Assembly: GCA_011064905.1 (NCBI GenBank)
Contig: JAAKFW010000043.1
Coordinates: 1 to 9,360, forward strand
DNA length: 9,360 nt
From: Candidatus Anoxychlamydiales bacterium
GTDB lineage: Bacteria > Chlamydiota > Chlamydiia > Chlamydiales > SM23-39
Reading direction: 5' to 3'
The notes under the pieces are model-generated. The model did not search any database. It was not told the origin of the DNA and saw only the letters and a program-made list of their open reading frames with translations. Shown one piece after another: positions 1 to 6,915 of the stretch. Positions within the stretch are counted from its first letter, which is position 1, and each line of letters opens with the position of its first letter. A program made the translations under genes and the position numbers.

Positions 1-1185
1 TCCTTGAGCATTCCATAATATATGAATAAATTTCCCTTCGTCATCTATTGTAATACCTGGATAAGTAAACATCGACCCAGGATTATTAGATAATTTTATT
101 GCAGGATCAAAACTAACCCCAAAATCTATAGACGCTCGAAACTGCATATTATAATCTGAATCTAACCATATTAAAAACACATACTTTCCTGAGCTATCTG
201 TAACTATTTTAGGAAAAGTTCCCGTTTCATTTAGATTAACAGATGAAAATCCTTCTCCATAATCAGTAGATGATCTCATATGAATATTATTTTTTCCATC
301 ATTCCAAACAAAACAAACATATTTGCCTGAACTATCTGTTGCTAAATCTATTGAATAGGATCCATCAGAAGTAAATGTCAAAGGAGCATACCAATTTTCT
401 CCAAAATCTGCTGATGTACTAAATTGTAAATTATCATTTTCTCCTTCGAAAACAACATAAATATTTTTAGTATCTAAACTAGCTGCTATCATTTGATTTT
501 GGCCTGCTTTATCTATAACAACCGGTTTACTAAAACTACTTCCATAATCAGAAGAAGAGACACCTTGAATAGAATCACTCTCAAAAGAAATAAAAACTTT
601 TTTTCCACTAGGATCTGTTATAATATTGGGATAATCTCCTTTTGCAATTTTTATTACATCTGAGAATCTAGCTCCAAAATCAGTTGATACTCTAAGATTA
701 ATTTGGCAATCATCTTCAACCCAAATAGCATAAACTATTTCACCTGTAGAATTTGTTACAATATTTGTCTCAGTTATCAAAGATTCAATACCGCAAGTAT
801 ATAGCTCTATGGGGTCTATAAAACTCACTCCATAATCAGAAGATGCACTTGAAAATATTTTTTTATCTTCAACCCAAATTACATAAACATACTCCCCAGT
901 ATCATTTGTTGAAATATTAGGTAGGTATACTCCTGAACTGAGCTGAACAGAAGGAGAAAAACTCTTCCCATAATCTGAGGATTTTTTTATATTCATTGAG
1001 ATACAAGCATAGGCAATATAAACGTTTTTGCCTACCGTATCACTTACCATTTTTGCACTAGTTGCCGATTTTACAATTTGTTTGGCCGGGATATCCCAAA
1101 ACTCTTCTGCAAAAACTTTTTTATTAGAAAAAATAGCAAATATTAAAATTGATAGAGATAAAAAATACTTAGTGCTTGATTTCAT
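1..1185 (-). CDS. Secreted Asp-box (BNR-like) beta-propeller protein, 3' end beyond the window
   Basis: The frame is open from an ATG at 1185 to the left edge (395 codons, no stop), so the C-terminus is missing. Residues 1-26 form a signal peptide: a Lys-containing start, a hydrophobic core (FLSLSILIFAIF) and a likely cut after VFA before EEF. The rest is a repeat of about 47 residues. Each unit has a strand pair like SGKYVxxxW, then an Asp-box S-x-D-[YF]-G-x-x-[FW]. Seven boxes begin near residues 69, 115, 167, 211, 258, 306 and 352. Asp-boxes sit in beta-propeller hairpins of sialidases and many non-enzymatic propellers. No FRIP motif (F-R-I-P) is seen N-terminal to the first box, so sialidase activity is not supported. 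I infer an exported binding or scaffold protein. An AGGA sequence lies 7 nt before the start. In the place where Chlamydia has hemC after radA, this gene follows instead. Confidence 0.85.
   Translation of the reverse strand, partial: MKSSTKYFLSLSILIFAIFSNKKVFAEEFWDIPAKQIVKSATSAKMVSDTVGKNVYIAYACISMNIKKSSDYGKSFSPSVQLSSGVYLPNISTNDTGEYVYVIWVEDKKIFSSASSDYGVSFIDPIELYTCGIESLITETNIVTNSTGEIVYAIWVEDDCQINLRVSTDFGARFSDVIKIAKGDYPNIITDPSGKKVFISFESDSIQGVSSSDYGSSFSKPVVIDKAGQNQMIAASLDTKNIYVVFEGENDNLQFSTSADFGENWYAPLTFTSDGSYSIDLATDSSGKYVCFVWNDGKNNIHMRSSTDYGEGFSSVNLNETGTFPKIVTDSSGKYVFLIWLDSDYNMQFRASIDFGVSFDPAIKLSNNPGSMFTYPGITIDDEGKFIHILWNAQG
109..981 (-). repeat. Seven Asp-box protein repeats
   Basis: Seven in-frame Asp-boxes lie at 958-981 (SSDYGKSF), 820-843 (SSDYGVSF), 664-687 (STDFGARF), 532-555 (SSDYGSSF), 391-414 (SADFGENW), 247-270 (STDYGEGF) and 109-132 (SIDFGVSF). 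Their spacing is 44 to 52 residues. The DNA copies share only short stretches such as ccataatc, so this is a conserved protein repeat and not a recent DNA duplication. The unit pattern is still intact at the left edge, so more blades are likely outside the window. Confidence 0.85.
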
Positions 1186-1234
1186 AATTGAATCCTACTT
1201 TAAATAAAAAGATATGAAGTTAATCCAAAAATAA

Positions 1235-1261
1235 ATTTTAAAGCAATTTTTTTTTTATCAA
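1235..1261 (-). promoter_or_regulatory. Candidate promoter of the Asp-box gene
   Basis: On the minus strand TTGATA (1261-1256) is followed after 15 nt by TAAAAT (1240-1235), a tolerable sigma70/sigma66-type pair with a short spacer. It would give a leader of about 40 nt ending in the AGGA ribosome site. In such AT-rich DNA similar pairs arise by chance, so read-through from radA remains possible. Confidence 0.3.
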
Positions 1262-1272
1262 GAGTTAAGATT

Positions 1273-2637
1273 TTAAGATAATTTATCGATAGCATCTTCT
1301 GCTGTATCGACCGGCCAAACATTTATTTTTTGTTTGATAGAGTCTGTAATCTCTTTTAGATTTTGTTTTGGGAGTATAATATTTTCAAATCCCATATTAA
1401 TAGCTTCTTTAATTCGAGATTCTATTCTTGTAACAGATCTTATCTCGCCAGATAATCCAACCTCTCCAATAACTACAGTATTTGATGGTAAATTTCTATT
1501 AGAAAAGGAAGATGCTATTGCTAAAAGAATTGCTAAATCAATTGCCGGCTCTTTTATTTTCATGCCTCCTGCAATCGATACAAAAACATCCATATCTTTG
1601 ATTTGGAAACGCACTTTTTTTTCTAAAACAGCAAGTAAGAGTGCTAATCTATTTTGATCAAGCCCTGAACATTTTCTAGTTGGCATAGAAAAACCAGAAG
1701 ATGCAATGAGAGCTTGCACTTCTATTAAAATAGCTCTTATTCCTTCCATAGCTGAAGCAACAATAGTACCGGGCAGGTTTTTATCTCTTTTTTCTAAAAA
1801 AATCTTAGAAGGATTTGAGATTTCATTTAATCCTTTTTCCGTCATTTGAAAGATTGCTATATCATCAGTTGGACCGAATCTGTTTTTTACAGATCTAAGT
1901 AGCCTAAAACCATTTTGCTTCTCTCCTTCAAAATCTAATACCACATCGACAATGTGCTCTAAAACTCTAGGACCTGCTATATCCCCTGTTTTTGTAACAT
2001 GACCAATTAAAAATGTAGTTATACCATAGCCTTTGGCGATATGCATAAATTCAGTCGTAAGCTCTCTTACTTGAACGATGGATCCTGGTGATGATGAAAT
2101 TTCCGGTTTATAGAGGATTTGAATAGAATCTACTATTAAAATATCTGGTTTTAGTTGATCTATTTGCAGTTTTATTGAAGAGAAATTTGTCTCTGAATAG
2201 ATAAATATATTCTCACTTGAAGCATTGATTCTACTCGCTCTTAGAGTTGTTTGCTCTAAAGATTCTTCTCCAGAAATATAAAGAACTTTTAAATTTTGTA
2301 GAGCAAAATTATTTGAAAGCTGAAGCAAAAGAGTTGATTTTCCAATTCCAGGATTTCCAGCTATTAAAACCAAAGACCCTTTAGCAATTCCTCCTCCGAA
2401 AAGACGATCCAAATGAGCAAAATTAGTCTCTAACCTTTTAAAAGAAGATATTTCTATATCTTTTAATCTCATAGGGATTGAACCAACTTTTTTAGCTTCA
2501 AATCTTTTTACTTTTTCACTTATTTGAATTTTTTCGAAAAAAGAATTCCAAGAAGAGCAGTTTAAACAACTCCCCCCCCACTTGCTTTGTGTGAACCCAC
2601 AAGATGAGCATTCCCAAATCGTCTTATTTTTAACCAT
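1273..2637 (-). CDS. radA: DNA repair/recombination protein RadA (Sms)
   Basis: RadA is a RecA-like, DnaB-like ATPase that helps branch migration and processing of recombination intermediates. Numbered from the ATG at 2637, the protein has 454 residues, close to the family norm. A C4 zinc finger (C10-x2-C13, C24-x2-C27) comes first, then Walker A GNPGIGKS (94-101), Walker B DILIVD (165-170), the RadA-specific KNRFG motif (251-255) and a C-terminal Lon-like domain with SGLDQNRLALLLAV. In-frame TTG 2649 and ATG 2646 lie just upstream. I prefer ATG 2637 because it puts nine residues before the first Cys, much as in E. coli RadA, and has a weak GGTAG in front. It overlaps the rnc stop by 8 nt, so the two are probably co-transcribed and translationally linked. 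A run of eight G in the zinc-finger codons is unusual for this AT-rich DNA. Confidence 0.96.
   Translation of the reverse strand: MVKNKTIWECSSCGFTQSKWGGSCLNCSSWNSFFEKIQISEKVKRFEAKKVGSIPMRLKDIEISSFKRLETNFAHLDRLFGGGIAKGSLVLIAGNPGIGKSTLLLQLSNNFALQNLKVLYISGEESLEQTTLRASRINASSENIFIYSETNFSSIKLQIDQLKPDILIVDSIQILYKPEISSSPGSIVQVRELTTEFMHIAKGYGITTFLIGHVTKTGDIAGPRVLEHIVDVVLDFEGEKQNGFRLLRSVKNRFGPTDDIAIFQMTEKGLNEISNPSKIFLEKRDKNLPGTIVASAMEGIRAILIEVQALIASSGFSMPTRKCSGLDQNRLALLLAVLEKKVRFQIKDMDVFVSIAGGMKIKEPAIDLAILLAIASSFSNRNLPSNTVVIGEVGLSGEIRSVTRIESRIKEAINMGFENIILPKQNLKEITDSIKQKINVWPVDTAEDAIDKLS
2572..2579 (-). repeat. G8 homopolymer inside radA
   Basis: The plus strand reads eight C, giving GGGGGGGG on the coding strand and encoding the end of Trp20, Gly21 and Gly22, between the two Cys pairs of the zinc finger. 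The frame is intact with eight G. A gain or loss of one base would shift the frame at about codon 22 and remove the ATPase. I saw no other G/C run this long in the window. Confidence 0.9.
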
Positions 2638-3358
2638 TTCTACCATCAAAACTTTTAAGGTTTAAAGTATTATAAGCATTTTCAGCAGCTTTAATTTCAG
2701 CAAGTTTTTTTGAACTAGCAGATCCATAGCCCATCTCTTTTCCGTCAATAATCACAACAATATCAAAAGTCTTTTGATGCTCTGGGCCTTTTTCTTTTAA
2801 AACCCTATATTCAGGAGGAGTGTGATATTTTTTTTGAGAGTACTCTTGGAGTTTTCCTTTATAATCTATTTCAGGAGATGAGCACATTTTTTCAAATATT
2901 TTTGAAAAATGATCTATTATAAAGTGTGAACAAATGAGAAAACCTCTATCAAGATAGATAGCTCCAATTAGAGCTTCAAAAGCATCTGCAAAAATTGTAG
3001 TTTTACCACGATGAGCTTCTTTTTCTCCTTTGCTAAGCAAAACATGCGGATCCAACTCTAAAATCTTGTAATACCTAGCACATGATGCACCATCAACTAG
3101 ATTGGATCTAATATGAGAAAGCTTTCCTTCTGCTGTTAACCCCAGTTTATTATATAAATAAGTTGAAACCACTAAGTTTAAAGCAACGTCTCCTAAAAAC
3201 TCTAATCTTTCATTATGCTCATTTATAATTTTTTTATTTTCATTGATAAATGATCTATGTACAAAGCTAAGCAATAGAAGACCCTTATTTTCAAAAGATA
3301 CTTTTATCTTTTCTTCGATTTTATTTAAATTATCTTTTAACTCGTAAAAATCATTCAT
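2630..3358 (-). CDS. rnc: Ribonuclease III
   Basis: This endonuclease cuts double-stranded RNA and matures rRNA precursors in the cytoplasm. The 242-residue protein has the normal two-domain layout. The RNase III signature NERLEFLGD sits at 49-57, with catalytic-type Glu53 and Asp57, and a second acidic pair, Asp125 and Glu128, lies in FADAFEALIGAIYLD. A double-stranded RNA-binding domain covers roughly residues 164-232, from DYKGKLQEYSQ to the GSASSKKLAEIKAAENAY helix typical of this fold. The ATG at 3358 is the only reasonable start. No Shine-Dalgarno sequence precedes it, only A/T. It is the first gene of a minus-strand unit with radA, the order recalled for Chlamydia trachomatis (rnc, radA, hemC), and is divergent from dapL. 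Confidence 0.97.
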   Translation of the reverse strand: MNDFYELKDNLNKIEEKIKVSFENKGLLLLSFVHRSFINENKKIINEHNERLEFLGDVALNLVVSTYLYNKLGLTAEGKLSHIRSNLVDGASCARYYKILELDPHVLLSKGEKEAHRGKTTIFADAFEALIGAIYLDRGFLICSHFIIDHFSKIFEKMCSSPEIDYKGKLQEYSQKKYHTPPEYRVLKEKGPEHQKTFDIVVIIDGKEMGYGSASSKKLAEIKAAENAYNTLNLKSFDGRNG

Positions 3359-3380
3359 ATTTTTTTTAAAAATTGATTAG

Positions 3381-3409
3381 TTGTAATTTTATTAAATTTT
3401 AGGTATTTT
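3381..3409 (+). promoter_or_regulatory. Candidate promoter of the dapL unit
   Basis: In the 79-nt divergent gap, TTGTAA (3381-3386) and TATTTT (3404-3409) are separated by exactly 17 nt. Transcription would start near 3416 and leave a leader of about 20 nt. The rnc promoter must lie in the same gap on the other strand, but no convincing -35/-10 pair is visible there. Confidence 0.4.
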
Positions 3410-3437
3410 TTTAGTTAAAATATTAAAAATTTGCTCT

Positions 3438-4610
3438 ATGCCTAAAATTAACTCAAATCTATTAAAACTTAAAAAAGATTACTTTTTCAATGAAATTGAA
3501 AAAAAAGTGCTTTTTAAAAAACAAAACAATGAAAAAATTTTAAATTTAGGAGTTGGAGATATTACCCAGCCTTTAGCTCCTATAGTTATCGAAGCTATGA
3601 AAAGAGCTGCAGATGAGATGAAAGATAAAAATACTCTAAAAGGTTATGGTCCCTCCTCCGGATACAGATTTTTAAAACAAAAAATTTTAGATAATGATTA
3701 TAAAAATTTTGATTTTGAAATCGATGAGATTTTCATATCTAGCGGAATGAAATATTCTTTAGCTAACATCTCGGATCTTTTCTCTGAAAAATCAAAAGTT
3801 GGCATTTTAGATCCAGCATACCCCCTTTACACCGATGCTAATATCATAAATGGCAGAAAACAAAATATAGTTTATCTACCACTATTAGAAGAAAATAATT
3901 TTGAACCACTTTTGACAGATAGTAAATTAGATATTATATATTTATGCTCTCCTAACAATCCAACAGGAATTGCTTTTAGCAAAAAAACTTTGAAAAACTG
4001 GGTAGATTATGCAAAGAAAAATAAATCTTTAATCATTTTTGATGGAGCTTATGAAGCTTTTATAACCTCTAAAGACTCTGTTAAATCTATTTACGAAATA
4101 ACTGGAGCTAAAGATGTTGCTATAGAAATGAGAAGCTTTTCTAAAAAAGCTGGCTTTACCTCACTTAGATGTTCATATTTAGTAATACCAAAAAACATTA
4201 AGACTCTAGATAATTTATCTATCAACAGCCTATGGAACAGATATATCGACACAAAATCCGGAGGTATTTCTTATCCCATTCAAAAAGCAGCAGAAGCAAC
4301 TTATGGAGGGGAGGGAGAGGCCCAAATACAGCGCATCATATCAACTTATATGCAAAACACAACAACTCTACTTACAGGGCTTAAAAAGCTAGGTTACACA
4401 GCTTATGGAGGAATAGATTCTCCCTACGTTTGGTGCAAATGTCCCAAAAGCATGAAATCTATGGACTTTTTTGACCATCTACTTGAGAAGAATATCGTTT
4501 CAATACCAGGTATTGGTTTTGGATCCTCTGGAGAGGGCTTTGTTAGATTTTCTGGTTTTGCTAACTTTGAGACAATAAATAACGCTCTTTTAAACTTAGG
4601 CGCTTTATGA
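3438..4610 (+). CDS. dapL: LL-diaminopimelate aminotransferase
   Basis: This PLP enzyme converts tetrahydrodipicolinate and glutamate in one step to LL-diaminopimelate and 2-oxoglutarate, bypassing DapD/DapC/DapE. The product feeds DapF, peptidoglycan and lysine. The 390 residues match the family length and, from memory, align throughout with chlamydial DapL, including LNLGVGDITQPL near the start, GYGPSSGYRFLKQK, and the end PGIGFGSSGEGFVRFSGF. PLP-fold landmarks are NPTG (174-177), Asp202 and Tyr205 in FDGAYEAF, and the Schiff-base Lys236 in SFSKKAGFTSLR, where the usual FTG is FTS. The ATG at 3438 has no Shine-Dalgarno sequence. The stop overlaps the next start (ATGA), which suggests translational coupling. 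A different class I/II aminotransferase is the main alternative, but the motifs favour DapL. Confidence 0.93.
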   Translation: MPKINSNLLKLKKDYFFNEIEKKVLFKKQNNEKILNLGVGDITQPLAPIVIEAMKRAADEMKDKNTLKGYGPSSGYRFLKQKILDNDYKNFDFEIDEIFISSGMKYSLANISDLFSEKSKVGILDPAYPLYTDANIINGRKQNIVYLPLLEENNFEPLLTDSKLDIIYLCSPNNPTGIAFSKKTLKNWVDYAKKNKSLIIFDGAYEAFITSKDSVKSIYEITGAKDVAIEMRSFSKKAGFTSLRCSYLVIPKNIKTLDNLSINSLWNRYIDTKSGGISYPIQKAAEATYGGEGEAQIQRIISTYMQNTTTLLTGLKKLGYTAYGGIDSPYVWCKCPKSMKSMDFFDHLLEKNIVSIPGIGFGSSGEGFVRFSGFANFETINNALLNLGAL

Positions 4611-5254
4611 AATATTTAATTCTAGATTCTCAAATTAATTTTTTTCAAGAAAATGGCTTTATTGAATTTGAAAATATCTTTCCACAAGAAAAAATACAAA
4701 TAATAGAAAACGAGATAGATACTATCTTCAAATCAAAAAAAAATCTCGATTTTTTTAAGCAATATATTGCTTTTAGAGATCTTTTTCGAAAATCCTCAAT
4801 TATAAAAAAAATCACACTTGATAAAAGCATCGCATCTATTGCTAAAACTCTATCTAATAGATCTTCTTTAAGACTGCTTTTTGATCAAACATTTATAACA
4901 AATAAAAAAAACCTATTTGAAAGCTTTAAAACTATAAATGATGTGATCTCTTTTCAGGGAGCCGTTTGTTACGCAGTCATAAAATTAGATAGCAATACAA
5001 CTATAGACTCAAATAATCTTCCAAAAAAACAAGGAAGTTTAACATTTTTCAAAAGCTCTCTAGCAGAGAATCACATGCCGCTTAACTTAAAAGATCTATA
5101 TTCGAACTCGCATAAATTTTTGTTAATTGCTTATGGAGATATAAGAACTCTCTATAAATTAAATAAAAATGATCCCAATCTAAATTATTTAAAAAACTTT
5201 GGATATTCTTTTGGAGACAAACTTAAAGATGAATTTCATCCTGTTGTTTTTTAA
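4607..5254 (+). CDS. Degenerate phytanoyl-CoA dioxygenase (PhyH)-like protein
   Basis: The 215-residue product opens with a PhyH-like segment, FFQENGFIEFENIFP at 12-26, followed by an amphipathic helix. The core resembles the PhyH double-stranded beta-helix: SFQGAVCYAVIKLD (115-128), then GSLTFFKSS from 143, in the place of the family's HQD...AWIALDD...GCLRVIPGSH. The HxD iron motif is replaced by SFQG, and no distal His or Arg stands out in HKFLLIAYGDIRTLYK from 169, so iron/2-oxoglutarate catalysis looks lost. There is no signal peptide or membrane segment. It overlaps dapL by 4 nt and is probably co-expressed with it. Chlamydia also has an uncharacterised gene after dapL (recalled as CT391). 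The PhyH link is my reading of short motifs. The function is unknown, and an A9 run occurs at 4735-4743. Confidence 0.75.
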   Translation: MKYLILDSQINFFQENGFIEFENIFPQEKIQIIENEIDTIFKSKKNLDFFKQYIAFRDLFRKSSIIKKITLDKSIASIAKTLSNRSSLRLLFDQTFITNKKNLFESFKTINDVISFQGAVCYAVIKLDSNTTIDSNNLPKKQGSLTFFKSSLAENHMPLNLKDLYSNSHKFLLIAYGDIRTLYKLNKNDPNLNYLKNFGYSFGDKLKDEFHPVVF

Positions 5255-5386
5255 CGCTTTATGATTTTACTGTTTTTAACAGGAAAAAAAAGTTAATAAA
5301 GAGTTTTAAAAAATTATAAAAAAATGGTAACCAATAAAAATAAGACGTAGTAAACTTTTAATACTATAGTTGACCCAATATTTATT

Positions 5387-6751
5387 ATGAACCAAAAACT
5401 AAAATTCTTAAATCCCTTAATAGCCCCCTTGCTTAGTCTTGGTTTTGTTGTATGTAGTTCGACTCCTTTTTTAACTTTTATTAGTCTAAAGCTTCAGGTA
5501 GAGGGTTTTACAGAAACGGTTATTGGCATTGTCCAATCATCTTTCTATTTGGGTTTTTTAATAGGATCACTTAGAGCTGAAAAAATTATAGCTAGGGTTG
5601 GATATATAAGGTCTTTTGTTTGTTTTTCAGCTATTTTTGGAGCAACTGTGCTTATCCAGGGCATGTACATAAGTGCCATTTTATGGATATCAATGCGAAT
5701 AGTCGGTGGTATTAGCATAGCTACTTTATATGTGATAATAGAAAGCTGGCTTCTTTGTGGCAGCTCTAAAAAAACTAGAGGAAAAACTCTATCTCTTTAC
5801 ATGATAGCGCTATATGGAGCTCAATCTTTCTCTCAACTTATAATCGATGCAATAAACATAGAAACGATAACACCTTTTTTAGTTTTTGGAATTTTATGTT
5901 ATCTTTCAATAATTCCAATCTCAATAAATTACTCTAAAACACCAGAGACTAGTAATGAGATTGTGAAAAAAAGTTATTTAGAGGTGTATAAAGCATCCCC
6001 CTTAAGTTTCTGGGGGTCTCTCGCTTCTGGGATTATTTTAGGTGCAATTTATAGCTTTTTACCCATTTATGCTAAATTAAATGGTCTTAAAGTTTCATAT
6101 ATCATGAGTATTACTATAGCTGGTGGCTTTTTACTTCAATGGCCAATTGGATATTTGTCAGATGTTTTTGATAGAAGAAAAGTTTTAATTGGCAGTTCTA
6201 TTTGTGCAATAGTTCCCTCAATTTTGATGATATTTCTCTCAGATATAAATTACTTAGCATATTTTCTTTGTTTTACCTTAGGAGGGTTTACATTCGTTTT
6301 ATATCCGATAAGCATTTCTCAAGCCTGTGATAGATTCGATACAAAATACGTGCCTTTTGTTGTAGGTTTTATGGCTATGACCTATGGAATAGGGGCAATA
6401 ATCGGACCTTTTGTAACCTCTCTATTTATGGAAATAAAAATTTATGCTCTATTCTTATTTATAGCTATAGTATCTAGTTTGCTTGCAATCATTGGTATAT
6501 ATTTCAGAATAAAATATCCACAAATCACTCCAAAAGAAGAGAAAAGCGAATTCATGCCAATTTCAGCATCAGCGCCGATTGGCACTGATATTGCTTCTAA
6601 AACGATTGAACAAAACAAAGAAAACATACTTGAAAGTTTTAAGCATAACGACACCTCAAAAGAAAGTACAAAAGAAGAGATTTTAAACGGAGAGAATAAA
6701 ACAGAAAAAAAATCTTCTGATGATCACGAAAATATAAACACCAAACAGTAG
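5387..6751 (+). CDS. MFS transporter, YcaD-like, with long charged C-terminal tail
   Basis: This is an inner-membrane major facilitator protein of 454 residues with about twelve hydrophobic segments up to residue 373. Several blocks match E. coli YcaD as I recall it: GIVQSSFYLGFLIGSL (from 47), a loop with RVGYIRSF, VIIESWLLCGSSKKTRGK, WPIGYLSDVFDRRK (252-265, the motif-A-like loop of the second half) and GGFTFVLYPISISQACDR (from 299). YcaD substrates are not established, so none is assigned. Residues 374-454 form a hydrophilic tail rich in Lys, Glu, Ser and Asn, absent from the roughly 380-residue E. coli protein and predicted cytoplasmic. The ATG at 5387 lacks a Shine-Dalgarno sequence. It stands alone between gaps of 132 and 164 nt, with no clear promoter: a TACTAT at 5362-5367 lacks a good -35. 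Confidence 0.9.
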   Translation: MNQKLKFLNPLIAPLLSLGFVVCSSTPFLTFISLKLQVEGFTETVIGIVQSSFYLGFLIGSLRAEKIIARVGYIRSFVCFSAIFGATVLIQGMYISAILWISMRIVGGISIATLYVIIESWLLCGSSKKTRGKTLSLYMIALYGAQSFSQLIIDAINIETITPFLVFGILCYLSIIPISINYSKTPETSNEIVKKSYLEVYKASPLSFWGSLASGIILGAIYSFLPIYAKLNGLKVSYIMSITIAGGFLLQWPIGYLSDVFDRRKVLIGSSICAIVPSILMIFLSDINYLAYFLCFTLGGFTFVLYPISISQACDRFDTKYVPFVVGFMAMTYGIGAIIGPFVTSLFMEIKIYALFLFIAIVSSLLAIIGIYFRIKYPQITPKEEKSEFMPISASAPIGTDIASKTIEQNKENILESFKHNDTSKESTKEEILNGENKTEKKSSDDHENINTKQ

Positions 6752-6796
6752 ATTTTTTTTAAAACTACATCTTTGAATATATTTATCTGTAAATTT

Positions 6797-6824
6797 TTGA
6801 AGCTAGCAATTATCATATTACGAT
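6797..6824 (+). promoter_or_regulatory. Weak candidate promoter of speE
   Basis: TTGAAG (6797-6802) and TACGAT (6819-6824) are 16 nt apart in the 164-nt gap before speE. This would give a leader of about 85 nt containing the 14-bp palindrome at 6856-6869. The -10 matches only four of six consensus bases. Confidence 0.3.
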
Positions 6825-6903
6825 ATAGGCAGAAAGAACATCTTGTAGAGAAAAGAAAAGAGCTCTTTTTAAAAATCTAAAAAATATGTAAGTAATTTTT
6901 TAC

Positions 6904-6909
6904 AAAGGA
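6904..6909 (+). promoter_or_regulatory. Ribosome binding site of speE
   Basis: AAAGGA lies 6 nt before the ATG at 6916 and fixes this start. It is one of only two good Shine-Dalgarno sequences in the window. Confidence 0.75.
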
Positions 6910-6915
6910 AAAAAA

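Noticed and set aside
109..981. Regular recurrence of ccataatc-like DNA, resembling a direct-repeat or CRISPR array
   Set aside because: Copies are short, imperfect, about 140 nt apart and in frame. They are the codons of the Asp-boxes.
1246..1256. T-run between the Asp-box gene and radA as a terminator
   Set aside because: It is a T-run on the plus strand, but both genes are on the minus strand, where it reads as A, and no stem precedes it.
1334..1657. Plus-strand open frame opposite radA
   Set aside because: It lies antisense within a well-supported RadA domain and its translation has no family features. Similar shadows opposite the dioxygenase-like gene (4645-4830), the transporter (6442-6654) and speE (7131-7352) were dropped for the same reason.
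5270..5282. Hairpin CTGTT-TTT-AACAG as a terminator of the dapL unit
   Set aside because: The stem is only 5 bp with a 3-nt loop, and it is followed by A, not T, so it does not fit an intrinsic terminator.
5261..5296. Tiny frame encoding MILLFLTGKKS after the dioxygenase-like gene
   Set aside because: Eleven codons, no ribosome site and no context. Chance is the simplest reading.
5370..5375. TTGACC as a -35 element of the transporter gene
   Set aside because: It is only 11 nt before the ATG at 5387, so the matching -10 would fall inside the coding region, and there is no later plausible start.
6748..6768. GTAG...CTAC with a T8 run at the end of the transporter gene as a terminator
   Set aside because: Only four good pairs exist, the T-run lies inside the loop and not after the stem, and the left arm includes the stop codon.
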